DNA from: an uncultured Lachnospiraceae bacterium
GTDB taxonomy: Bacteria > Bacillota > Clostridia > Lachnospirales > Lachnospiraceae
Assembly (NCBI GenBank): GCA_944384125.1
Contig: CALWSF010000012.1
Location: 1-64,000, forward strand
Length of the DNA stretch: 64,000 nt
Direction: 5' to 3'
The notes under the pieces were generated by a model. It was not told the DNA's origin and did not search any database. It was given only the letters and a program-made list of their open reading frames with translations. Numbering within the stretch: position 1 is the stretch's first letter; each line of letters opens with the position of its first letter. This document shows positions 17,679-25,366 of this stretch, one piece after another. The position numbers and the translations under genes were made by a program.

Positions 17679-19034
17679 TTACCCCTCCGTTATTCTGAGG
17701 ATAACAGCACGGTTACCCTCTAATGATATCTGAATTTTACCATTTTCGATATTAAAAATTTTATCTGACAGAAGATCCCTGCACTCTGTCTGTGTGGTGC
17801 TGACAGGAAGAGGAACCTGGACTGCGGCAGGTTCACTGTCGTTGTTGGCGGCTGTAATGATGGCATGTCCTTCTCCCAGGCGGGCAAAGGCATACTGCCT
17901 GTTGGTCAGAAGGAGTTCTTTGTACAGGCCTGTATGAAGCGCGCCGTTTTCAGCGTGAATCCGGCCGAGTGTGCGTATCAGGCGTGTCAGAGCGTTTTCC
18001 CGCGATTCCAGTCCGTCGGCCGGTATGGCAGGGCGAAGTGCAGAATCTGAGCATGAATCCCGCAGTCCTTCAATTCCCCATTCACTTCCGTAATATACGG
18101 AGGGAATTCCGGGAAGTGTGTATAGAAGCACATAGACCGGGAAAAGATGTTCTTTAAAATTCAGCTTGCTGGCGATGCGGTTTTCATCATGGTTGTCTAC
18201 AAATGTGTAGAGTGAACGTCCTACGGCCTCCAGACGGCGCACGTTGTGAGCCAGCTCAAAGTAGTTATGATCATTGTGAGCAGAATATATGCTTTTGTGC
18301 ATCTCGTAGTTTGTAACAGAATGGAGCATCTCCCGGTTGACCCATCTGGAATAATCGCCATGGATAACCTCTCCCATCAGCCAGAAATCGGGCTTTATTT
18401 CATCAGCCAGCTTTCGCAGCTCTGCCATAAAGGAAAAATCGAGGACATTGGCGCAGTCCAGCCGCAGTCCGTCAATGTCAAATGTGTTTGTCCAGAATGA
18501 AACTGTGTCAAGAAGATATCTGCGAACTTCAGGTTCATTAAGATTCAGGCAGGGCAGCTCTGTAATACCATGCCAGCAGTCATAACAGAAGGGATCGCCC
18601 ATGGAATTGTGGCAGTCAAATCGGACATTCCGGTACCAGTTCCGGAACGGAGAGCTGCTTCCATTTCTGAGCAGATCCTGAAAGGCAAAAAATTCTCTTC
18701 CTGTATGGTTAAATACACTGTCAATCACAACACGTATTCCGTTTTCATGACAAAGTGCCGTAAACTGCCGGAAGTCTTCATTTGTCCCCAATCGCCTGTC
18801 TATCCGGTAAAAATCTCTTGTATCATATCCATGAGATGTGGATTCAAACAGCGGTCCGATGTAGACTGCGCTGATATTTAACTTTTTTATATGAGGGATC
18901 CAGGCAGATAATTCCTGAAATCTGTGGGATGCAGGAACTTCGGTGTCTGCCGGGGAAAAGTTGACAGTCGGGGCACCTGTCATTCCAAGGGGGTACATAT
19001 GATAAAAAACGGCTTTTTCGTACCAGGTACTCAT
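17679..19034 (-). CDS. GH13 alpha-amylase-family glycosidase
   Basis: This 451-residue single-barrel GH13 enzyme has catalytic D193 (DGLRLDC), E222 (LMGEV) and D283 (FVDNHDENR), plus DSVFNHTG near 106. It lacks a signal peptide, so it acts inside the cell on maltodextrin or glycogen fragments. It is followed by glgB after 5 bp, which fits intracellular alpha-glucan turnover. Exact specificity (maltodextrin glucosidase, neopullulanase or amylase) cannot be read from the motifs. Confidence 0.92.
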   Translation of the reverse strand: MSTWYEKAVFYHMYPLGMTGAPTVNFSPADTEVPASHRFQELSAWIPHIKKLNISAVYIGPLFESTSHGYDTRDFYRIDRRLGTNEDFRQFTALCHENGIRVVIDSVFNHTGREFFAFQDLLRNGSSSPFRNWYRNVRFDCHNSMGDPFCYDCWHGITELPCLNLNEPEVRRYLLDTVSFWTNTFDIDGLRLDCANVLDFSFMAELRKLADEIKPDFWLMGEVIHGDYSRWVNREMLHSVTNYEMHKSIYSAHNDHNYFELAHNVRRLEAVGRSLYTFVDNHDENRIASKLNFKEHLFPVYVLLYTLPGIPSVYYGSEWGIEGLRDSCSDSALRPAIPADGLESRENALTRLIRTLGRIHAENGALHTGLYKELLLTNRQYAFARLGEGHAIITAANNDSEPAAVQVPLPVSTTQTECRDLLSDKIFNIENGKIQISLEGNRAVILRITEG

Positions 19035-19068
19035 AAAGATATCCTCCTTATGGCCGTTTCCGCTCAGA

Positions 19069-19389
19069 TTACAGTGTTTTTTGCTGTTCCGGCTCCTGGC
19101 TTTTGATGCGGCGCAGAAGAAACTGATACCGCAGCTGCGCTGCCTTCAGCTCATAGATATAGCAATCGATAAGAGTTGGATCAACTACCTGCTCAAAATG
19201 GTTGAGAGCGGTATCGATGCTTCCGATTGCCAGCTGAAGCTGGGCGAGAAGTTCCGGATCTGTCTGTTCTGGCGCTTTTTTCCGTGAAATGGAAGAAGGA
19301 ACAGATAAACCGGAAGACCGGGCCGGTAAATTTGCGGATCGGCTTTTTTGATTCAGGCGGGTTCGCCTGACCGCTTCAGATGATTTCAT
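19069..19389 (-). CDS. DUF2508 (YaaL-like) protein
   Basis: The 106-residue protein is basic at the N-terminus, followed by a helical domain with the DUF2508 pattern (FEQVVDPTLIDCYIYELKAAQLRYQFLL). In Bacillus yaaL sits by recR and bofA and its function is unknown; that context is absent here. The Met at 19389 has a GGAG site 8 nt upstream, and the longer frame to 19452 does not. It lies between the ArsR and GH13 genes on the same strand. Confidence 0.75.
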   Translation of the reverse strand: MKSSEAVRRTRLNQKSRSANLPARSSGLSVPSSISRKKAPEQTDPELLAQLQLAIGSIDTALNHFEQVVDPTLIDCYIYELKAAQLRYQFLLRRIKSQEPEQQKTL

Positions 19390-19425
19390 ATTAACCACTC
19401 CTGTCAGTTTGATTTTATCGTCAGT

Positions 19426-19457
19426 ATGCACAGGAATGGAAAAATTATGCACAGGAA
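19426..19457. repeat. Two 11-bp direct repeats, 21-bp period
   Basis: ATGCACAGGAA occurs at 19426-19436 and 19447-19457, two helical turns apart, in the 98-bp gap between the ArsR and DUF2508 genes. On the minus strand the second copy contains TGTGCATAA, one base from a DnaA box. It may be a binding site. Confidence 0.45.
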
Positions 19458-19487
19458 GCGGATTTGATAATTGGTTTCGGTTTGTTT

Positions 19488-19856
19488 TTATTCAATCTTC
19501 ATCAGCTTCCGGAGCTCGGTGCCAAGCTGCATGAGGCGACGGGTTCCGTCAGCGATGGAAAGGTAGTAGTAATTGCATGTGCCTTCACGCCGGACAGAAA
19601 TAAGGCCGGCTGTTTTGAGAATTTTCAGATGATGAGAGACAGCAGGACGGGACAGGCTCGTTTTCTCAGTGATTTGCCGGACATTCAGGCCATGCAGGCG
19701 GAGATTCTGTGCGGAGAAATCATCGCCGCAGTTTTTGCAGGCAGCATCCGTGAGGGCCTCAATGATGGTCAGTCTCATCTCATCGCCCAGAGCGATAAAC
19801 AGGGGCATACACTCGTTAAATTGTTTTTTCAGCTGGGACTCATTGCAGTCATCCAC
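19488..19856 (-). CDS. ArsR-family winged-helix regulator
   Basis: This 122-residue DNA-binding protein has the ArsR fold: IALGDEMRLTIIEAL at about 21-36, the recognition helix in SRPAVSHHLKILKTAGLI at about 70-87, and a wing ending in YYYLS. It has a CKNC pair (about residues 40-43) that could bind metal, but not the classical ELCVCDL motif of ArsR/CadC. The ribosome site GGAGG is 9 nt upstream. A strong promoter and two dyads lie just upstream, suggesting autoregulation. It heads the minus-strand run to glgB. Confidence 0.88.
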   Translation of the reverse strand: MDDCNESQLKKQFNECMPLFIALGDEMRLTIIEALTDAACKNCGDDFSAQNLRLHGLNVRQITEKTSLSRPAVSHHLKILKTAGLISVRREGTCNYYYLSIADGTRRLMQLGTELRKLMKIE

Positions 19857-19872
19857 GGTATCGCCTCCTTTG

Positions 19873-19888
19873 GTTTAAAAATTTAAAC
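19873..19888. promoter_or_regulatory. Candidate operator: GTTTAAA dyad
   Basis: GTTTAAA-AA-TTTAAAC is a perfect 7-bp inverted repeat in the 5' leader of the ArsR gene, just downstream of its -10. A second dyad, CCATTTT/AAAATGG, fills the spacer of the same promoter (19902-19918). Both are suited to autorepression. Confidence 0.5.
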
Positions 19889-19895
19889 TAATAGT

Positions 19896-19924
19896 ATTTT
19901 ACCATTTTTTCAAAATGGCGTCAA
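19896..19924 (-). promoter_or_regulatory. Promoter of the arsR gene and downstream run
   Basis: On the minus strand TTGACG (plus 19919-19924) and TAAAAT (plus 19896-19901) are 17 bp apart. The spacer is itself a perfect inverted repeat with arms of 7 bp. Confidence 0.75.
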
Positions 19925-20004
19925 CGCGGGGAAACAGAGAGAAAACAGGAATTAATAGATAAAAATTATGAGCTATTTTTGTTGATTTTTTTTTAAATTA
20001 GGAG

Positions 20005-20033
20005 TTGACTTTTGGGGTAAAACTGTTCATAAT
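20005..20033 (+). promoter_or_regulatory. Promoter of the Tad pilus operon
   Basis: TTGACT (20005-20010), a 17-bp spacer and CATAAT (20028-20033) lie back to back with the divergent arsR promoter. The leader to the first gene is about 130 nt and contains a repeated GGTTTCCGG (20075-20097). Confidence 0.7.
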
Positions 20034-20168
20034 AAAATAACATTTTAAATTCTTATCCGGCCATTTCTCGTGTCGGTTTCCGGAATAGGTTTCCGGTATT
20101 CTTTAATCTTTGATCTGATTTTTCTGATTTTATCCAACCGTTTATTTTCAGCAGAATTATTAGATTTT

Positions 20169-20732
20169 ATGTGGAGTGTTTTTGTGTATTTGCGGAAAGG
20201 GGGTAATATAATCTTTTTGCTTCTTTTTGTGTATCTGCTTGGCTGTGCTCTGTGGGATTGGAGCAGGAGGCGTATTCCCAACTGGTGGACAGTTCTGTGG
20301 TGGATGGTGTTGGGGGTATGCTGTGTATGGAAGGGAGATATCTCTTTGCCGGCAGCGATTTTTACATATCTTACATCAGCGATTCTGCCGGCGGTAATTT
20401 TTTTCCCACTCTATATGGCCCGTATGACGGGGGCCGGCGATATTAAAATGCTTTCTGTGATTACCGGAGCGGCGGGAATCTGGGAAGGTTTCCATATTAT
20501 CTTTTTCGGTTTGACGGCGGCAGCTGTCTGGTCTTTTATCTATATGGTGCGCAGGCACATTCTATTGAAACGTATCTATTATTTCCTGAGTTATATAAAA
20601 AGCCTGCGGGGAGCAGAGGAAATCCCTCCTTACTGCGGGAGAGGAGAGAGTGACAGAGAAATACAGATCTGCCTGGCTCCCTTTATCTTCGCAGGTTATT
20701 TACTGCGGTATGCAGTGGGAGGTGTCTTATGA
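20169..20732 (+). CDS. Prepilin peptidase (A24, TadV/CpaA type), first copy
   Basis: This integral membrane aspartic peptidase would cleave the leader of Flp-type prepilins. Both catalytic aspartates are visible: one in ALWDWSRRRIPNW and one in the GxGD motif TGAGDIKM. About five or six membrane segments are present. The start is uncertain: ATG at 20169 lacks a ribosome site, while TTG at 20217 follows AAAGGGGGT by about 13 nt and would begin at the first membrane helix; GTG at 20070 is a longer option. It is the first gene of the Tad operon and overlaps the next by 4 bp. Confidence 0.82.
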   Translation: MWSVFVYLRKGGNIIFLLLFVYLLGCALWDWSRRRIPNWWTVLWWMVLGVCCVWKGDISLPAAIFTYLTSAILPAVIFFPLYMARMTGAGDIKMLSVITGAAGIWEGFHIIFFGLTAAAVWSFIYMVRRHILLKRIYYFLSYIKSLRGAEEIPPYCGRGESDREIQICLAPFIFAGYLLRYAVGGVL

Positions 20733-21742
20733 GACGTATTCTGGCGATTTATGATGAAGATCCTGTCTATGCGGCCCGTTTTGCAGATGTGGTCAATGGA
20801 AAGGAAAAAATACCTTTTGAGGCAGTGGCGTTTTCTTCTGTGGAAAAACTTGACCGTTTTGCAGGAAAATATCCGGTGGAGCTGCTTCTTTTGGGAGAAG
20901 GAGCGGAAAACGGGGAGGCAGAACGGATTACTGCGACGCAGCGGGTTATTCTTACAGGGACAAAGAAAGTGCCGCAGGAAGGAAAGTATCCCTGTGTCTA
21001 TAAGTTTCAGTCCGTGGATGCTATTTTACGGGAGATTATGGCTTTTTGCGGCGAGCAGACAGAAGCGTGTGTAGAGATATCGGCAGGGAAGGCAGCCAAA
21101 GTGATAGGAGTGTTTTCTCCGCTGGGAAGATGCCGGAAGACATCTCTGGCCATTGTGCTTGGAAAACTGATGGCGCAGGACTGCAGAACATTATACCTGA
21201 ATCTTGAGGCAAACTCAGGCCTGTCTTTTCTGACAGGGACGGAGTATCATCGGGGGATGTCGGATCTTCTGTATTACTGGAAAATGGGAAATTATAACGG
21301 GATGCGATTAAGCAGTGCCGTATATTCGATGGGAGAACTGGATTATGTGCCGCCTGTGCGCTATCCGGAGGATCTGGAACAGGCAGGAGCAGAATCTCTG
21401 GCAGCGCTGATAGAGACAATTGCAAAGGAGAATGATTATGAAATTCTGGTAATAGATGCCGGAGATTTTCGCAGTGCGGTGCTTCCTGTTCTGGCGGTTT
21501 GTTCTGTTGTATATATGCCTGTGCTGGAGGATCGCGTATCAGCGGCAAAGCTGCAGGAATTTGAAATGTATCTTACTAAAACAGATAATGAAGTGCTGAT
21601 GGAAAAAATCAAACGGCTGAAGCTTCCGGAGCCGGTTGGTTTTATGGGAAAGGATAATTATATTGATCAGCTTCTGTGGGGAGAACTGGGGGATTATGTC
21701 AGGCAGTTTCTGAGAGGGGGAAAAGCAGACTGCGGGGAGTGA
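20729..21742 (+). CDS. TadZ/CpaE-like ATPase
   Basis: The 337-residue protein has an N-terminal receiver-like domain (about 1-110) and a ParA/MinD-like ATPase domain. Its Walker A region is deviant (SPLGRCRKTSLAI near residue 128). TadZ/CpaE proteins place the Tad assembly machine in the cell. Ribosome site GGAGGTG. It overlaps the peptidase gene by 4 bp. Confidence 0.82.
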   Translation: MRRILAIYDEDPVYAARFADVVNGKEKIPFEAVAFSSVEKLDRFAGKYPVELLLLGEGAENGEAERITATQRVILTGTKKVPQEGKYPCVYKFQSVDAILREIMAFCGEQTEACVEISAGKAAKVIGVFSPLGRCRKTSLAIVLGKLMAQDCRTLYLNLEANSGLSFLTGTEYHRGMSDLLYYWKMGNYNGMRLSSAVYSMGELDYVPPVRYPEDLEQAGAESLAALIETIAKENDYEILVIDAGDFRSAVLPVLAVCSVVYMPVLEDRVSAAKLQEFEMYLTKTDNEVLMEKIKRLKLPEPVGFMGKDNYIDQLLWGELGDYVRQFLRGGKADCGE

Positions 21743-21749
21743 TGAGAAA

Positions 21750-21765
21750 GGGCGGGCGGGGCGGG
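21750..21765 (+). other. Perfect G-quadruplex motif between tadZ and tadA
   Basis: Four runs of three or four G are separated by single C residues on the coding strand. The whole 156-bp gap 21743-21898 is strongly purine-rich on this strand, with further G-runs at 21779-21842, and no gene is seen in it. The motif would be present in the mRNA ahead of tadA. Confidence 0.7.
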
Positions 21766-21898
21766 AATTGCTTTGTATGGGGGGAAAGTGTACGGAGGCG
21801 GGAAGGAGGAAGGGGCGGGAAGGAGACAGGGGAGGACGGAGGGAAGCAGCAGTGAGCGGCGGCGTAGACAGAGCAAATAAAAGCGGAGGAGGTGCTGT

Positions 21899-23128
21899 GT
21901 GAGGAGAGAGGAGGCGCGTCAGCGAAAACGGAGAATCAGAGAACAGCTGGTCAGGCAGCTGGAGGGACGGATGCAGGTGGGGGACGATGAACTTTGGGAC
22001 ATGATTAATCAGGCGGTTCTCGAAGAAGGAGAACAAAATTATCTCCCTCTTCAGGATCGGATGAGTCTGGGAAAGGAATTGTTTGACTCTTTCCGCCGCC
22101 TGGATATTCTTCAGGAGCTGGTGGAGGATCCGAAGATTACAGAGATCATGGTAAATGGAACGGAGCCGATTTTTGTGGAGAAAGCGGGGGAGATCAGCCA
22201 GCTGGACAGGCAGTTTGATTCTGTGGAACAGCTGGAAGATCTGATTCAGCAGATTGTAAGTCGGGTTAACCGGACAGTTAATCTGTCTTCTCCCATTGCT
22301 GATGCGCGCCTGGAAGACGGCTCAAGGGTACATGTTGTACTGGCGCCGATTGCGATTAACGGCCCTGCACTGACCATACGGAAGTTTCCGGAGCCGATTA
22401 CAATGGAGCGGCTGGTAAAACTGGGAAGTATCAGCGAAGAGGCAGCAGGATTTTTGAAGGAAGCGGTGGCTGCGGGATACAATATTTTTATCAGCGGCGG
22501 AACCGGTTCGGGAAAAACCACATTTCTCAATGCGCTGTCTGCTTATATACCCAGGGAAGAGCGGATTGTGACAATTGAGGATTCTGCTGAGCTTCAGATC
22601 CGTCATGTACCGAATCTTGTGCGTCTGGAGACGAGAGACGACAACCGGGACGGCTCAACAGAGATATCCATGCGGGATCTCATCCGTGCCAGTCTCAGGA
22701 TGCGTCCTGACCGCATAATCGTGGGAGAGGTAAGGGGAGGAGAAGCGCTGGAGATGCTTCAGGCCATGAATACAGGGCATGATGGCTCTCTGTCTACCGG
22801 ACATGGAAACAGCGCACATGATATGCTGATCCGTTTGGAGACGATGGTGCTGATGGCGGCAGATCTTCCGCTTGCGGCAGTTCGCAGTCAGATTGTATCG
22901 GCACTGGATTTAATGGTTCATGTAGGGCGTATGCGGGATAAGAGCAGAAAGGTATTGGAAATTTCGGAGGTGTTGGGAGTTGAGGAGGGAGAAATCAGGC
23001 TGGCTCCCATCTATCAGTTCAGGGAGAATGCTGTTCAGAAAAATAATGGTATTGTGGAAGGGAGGCTTTGGAAGGTCGGAGAGATCAGGCACAGGGAAAA
23101 GTTCTGTGCCCGGGGAATTGCTCTGTGA
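21899..23128 (+). CDS. tadA: TadA/CpaF secretion ATPase
   Basis: This 409-residue hexameric ATPase powers Tad pilus assembly. It shows the Walker A loop SGGTGSGKTTF near residue 200, the Asp box TIEDSAELQ, Walker B in RPDRIIVGEVRGGE, and the His box TGHDGSLSTGH. The GTG start at 21899 follows GGAGGAGGTG by 4 nt. The following tadB reading frame starts inside its last 23 nt. Confidence 0.95.
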   Translation: MRREEARQRKRRIREQLVRQLEGRMQVGDDELWDMINQAVLEEGEQNYLPLQDRMSLGKELFDSFRRLDILQELVEDPKITEIMVNGTEPIFVEKAGEISQLDRQFDSVEQLEDLIQQIVSRVNRTVNLSSPIADARLEDGSRVHVVLAPIAINGPALTIRKFPEPITMERLVKLGSISEEAAGFLKEAVAAGYNIFISGGTGSGKTTFLNALSAYIPREERIVTIEDSAELQIRHVPNLVRLETRDDNRDGSTEISMRDLIRASLRMRPDRIIVGEVRGGEALEMLQAMNTGHDGSLSTGHGNSAHDMLIRLETMVLMAADLPLAAVRSQIVSALDLMVHVGRMRDKSRKVLEISEVLGVEEGEIRLAPIYQFRENAVQKNNGIVEGRLWKVGEIRHREKFCARGIAL

Positions 23129-23861
23129 TTACACGAAGTATGCGCTGTCTTTAGGGGAATGGGCACGGTATATTCTGGAGGGAGCTGCCGCCTGTGCTCT
23201 GACAGCGTATGTGTTTTACCGCTCGAAGACGGTATTTCTGCTTTTTCTCCCGGCGGCACTGATAAGGCCGGTTTTAATGAAAAGAAAGTTACTCAGGTTC
23301 CGTCAGGAGGAACTCAGAAGAGAGTTTAAGGAAGCAATTCTCATTCTGGCTTCTGCACTGTCGGCAGGCTATTCCATTGAAAATGCTTTTTCAGTCAGTC
23401 AGAGAGATCTGGAGGAGCTGTATGGGAGAGATGCCATGATCACAAAAGAATTTTCCTATATTTCGGAGCAGATTAAAATGAATCGGACGGTGGAAGAGCT
23501 GTTTGCCTCTTTTGCGGCAAGAAGCGGACTGGAAGAGATCAGGAATTTTTCTGTGATTTTTGGAGTTTCAAAAAGAAGTCGGGGAGAACTGGTTTCAGTT
23601 GTGAATCACGTGACACATATTATTTCTGACCGGATACAGGTGCAGGAAGAGATTATGGTTATGACGGCTGAGAAACAGTTTGAGCAGAAGGTAATGAATA
23701 TAATGCCATTTTTTATTGTGCTGTATGTGGATTTATCTTCTCCGGGATTTTTTTCTCAGATGTATGAAACACTGGCAGGCCGGATCATTATGACGTGCTG
23801 TCTGGTCGTGTATCTCACAGCCTGTCTGCTGTCTGCCCGGATTTTGAAAATAGAAGTGTGA
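23106..23861 (+). CDS. tadB: TadB-like inner-membrane platform protein
   Basis: This 251-residue protein of the type II secretion F superfamily has two N-terminal membrane helices (about 18-50), a cytoplasmic T2SSF domain (about 75-190) and two C-terminal helices. With TadC it forms the membrane platform under TadA. No ATG fits; GTG at 23106 has AGGG 9 nt upstream and overlaps tadA by 23 nt, consistent with coupled translation. An ATG at 23046 would give a longer head without family similarity. Confidence 0.85.
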   Translation: MPGELLCDYTKYALSLGEWARYILEGAAACALTAYVFYRSKTVFLLFLPAALIRPVLMKRKLLRFRQEELRREFKEAILILASALSAGYSIENAFSVSQRDLEELYGRDAMITKEFSYISEQIKMNRTVEELFASFAARSGLEEIRNFSVIFGVSKRSRGELVSVVNHVTHIISDRIQVQEEIMVMTAEKQFEQKVMNIMPFFIVLYVDLSSPGFFSQMYETLAGRIIMTCCLVVYLTACLLSARILKIEV

Positions 23862-23876
23862 AAGAACAGGCGGAGG

Positions 23877-23907
23877 CTGTGGCGGGAAGGAGGGGGCGGG
23901 GCGGAGG
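23877..23907 (+). other. G-rich tract before the tadC-like gene
   Basis: The 54-bp gap contains runs GGG, GGGGG and GGGG with short spacers, followed by the GGAGG ribosome site. Only three runs reach three G, so a three-tetrad quadruplex is not assured. Confidence 0.5.
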
Positions 23908-23915
23908 TGTTTTGC

Positions 23916-25121
23916 ATGGTGGATAAACGGCAGATGCTATGTCTTGTTTTGGGGATAATAGCGGCAGTATCCGGATTTTTTGTGGATAATACAGACGGAG
24001 AACTTACGGATGGAAGGAAACTTGAGCGGGGGTTTTATGGAGAGGGGGAAAGAAAGAAGGAAATCTGGGTGTCCGGATTGTCTGAGAAGGAGACGCGGAT
24101 AGAGATAGAGCTTGGAGACAGGAATTTCGATGCGGCGGCAGCTGAGCGAAGTTTTGAAGCTGCTGCCGGCCGGCTGGGGGAAATGCTTCCCGGGGAGAAT
24201 CTGTCCCTGAAAGAAGTAAGAAAAAATCTGCTTATGCCTGTATGGCTGGAGGAGTATGGCATATCAGTTTCATGGGAGTCTGAAAACCCGCAGGTAATAG
24301 GAACAGATGGGACTGTTTTTGGGGAAGACTGTCCGGAAGAGGGAGAAGAAATTATTGTAAAGGCTGAAATGATGGCAGGGGAATATACCAGAGAGCTCAG
24401 CTGGAGCATAATGGTTTTTCCGCCGGATTATACGGAGGACGAAAAACGGCGGCAGGAGTTCCGGCAGCTTCTCTGCCGGATGGATGAGGAGCAGCAGACA
24501 TCAGAACAGTTTGTTCTCCCGGATGAGTATGAAGGAAGAAAGCTTTCTTACCGGGTAAGGAGGGGGCGTGAATATCTTATTTTTCCGGTTCTAGGTGCAG
24601 CTGCAGCTGTATTGATCCCATTTCGTGACCGTCAGAAAGAAAAGGAAAGAAAACGGGAGAGGGAGAGACGTATGATGCTGGATTACCCTCAGATTGTATC
24701 TAAGCTGGCAGTATTTTACGGTGCCGGACTGCCTGTTCGGCGTGCCTGGGAAAAAATAGTCAGGGATTATGAAGAAAAGGGGGCAAAGTGTGAAGCATAT
24801 GCGGAAATGGCCAGGACGTATCACATGATGGAGCGGGGGACACCGGAACTTCAGGCATATGCAGAGTTTGGAAACAGGTGCCACTGCAGGGCCTATAGAA
24901 AACTGGCGGGTATTCTTGAGCAGAACGTAAGGAATGGTTCGGGGGAGCTTCGAAAAGCTCTGGAAACAGAACTGGAATCTGCCTTTGAAGAACAGAAAGC
25001 GGCTGCGCGCAAAATGGGAGAGGAGGCTTCAACAAAACTTCTGGTGCCGCTTTTTCTGATGCTGCTTATTGTGATGATTATAGTAACAGTTCCTGCATTC
25101 CTTTCTTTTGGGGTTGGATGA
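23916..25121 (+). CDS. tadC: TadC-like platform protein with an Ig-like extracytoplasmic insert
   Basis: The 401-residue protein has a first membrane helix (about 5-22), then some 170 acidic residues ending in a bacterial Ig-like module with the pattern YGISVSWESENPQVIGTDGTV, then a second helix (about 205-222), a short T2SSF-like cytoplasmic domain (about 240-370) and a last membrane helix. Usual TadC proteins are about 300 residues and lack the insert. ATG at 23916 has GGAGG 9 nt upstream. Confidence 0.8.
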   Translation: MVDKRQMLCLVLGIIAAVSGFFVDNTDGELTDGRKLERGFYGEGERKKEIWVSGLSEKETRIEIELGDRNFDAAAAERSFEAAAGRLGEMLPGENLSLKEVRKNLLMPVWLEEYGISVSWESENPQVIGTDGTVFGEDCPEEGEEIIVKAEMMAGEYTRELSWSIMVFPPDYTEDEKRRQEFRQLLCRMDEEQQTSEQFVLPDEYEGRKLSYRVRRGREYLIFPVLGAAAAVLIPFRDRQKEKERKRERERRMMLDYPQIVSKLAVFYGAGLPVRRAWEKIVRDYEEKGAKCEAYAEMARTYHMMERGTPELQAYAEFGNRCHCRAYRKLAGILEQNVRNGSGELRKALETELESAFEEQKAAARKMGEEASTKLLVPLFLMLLIVMIIVTVPAFLSFGVG

Positions 25122-25162
25122 CAGGTTTGACGGGGACCAGAGAAAATACGGGAGGTGTCAGA

Positions 25163-25357
25163 ATGAAGGTTTCAATGAATTATCTGTGCAGAAATATTGT
25201 GTCGTTCTTCAGGGAGGAGGATGGTGTCGGGGTAATCGAAATCGTGCTGATTCTGGTGGTGTTAATAGGTCTGGTAATCATTTTTAAAAAGCAGATAAAT
25301 GAGCTTTTGGAAAATGTATTTAAACAGATTAACAGCAAGTCAAAGGAGGTGTATTAA
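25163..25357 (+). CDS. Flp1-type major pilin precursor
   Basis: This 64-residue prepilin has a basic leader of about 22 residues, a cleavage site EEDG/VGVIE with Glu at +5, and a hydrophobic assembly helix of about 20 residues, followed by a short polar tail. It is the likely structural subunit processed by the operon's A24 peptidases. The ATG at 25163 follows GGGAGGTG by 6 nt. Confidence 0.88.
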   Translation: MKVSMNYLCRNIVSFFREEDGVGVIEIVLILVVLIGLVIIFKKQINELLENVFKQINSKSKEVY

Positions 25358-25366
25358 GAAGCCGGT

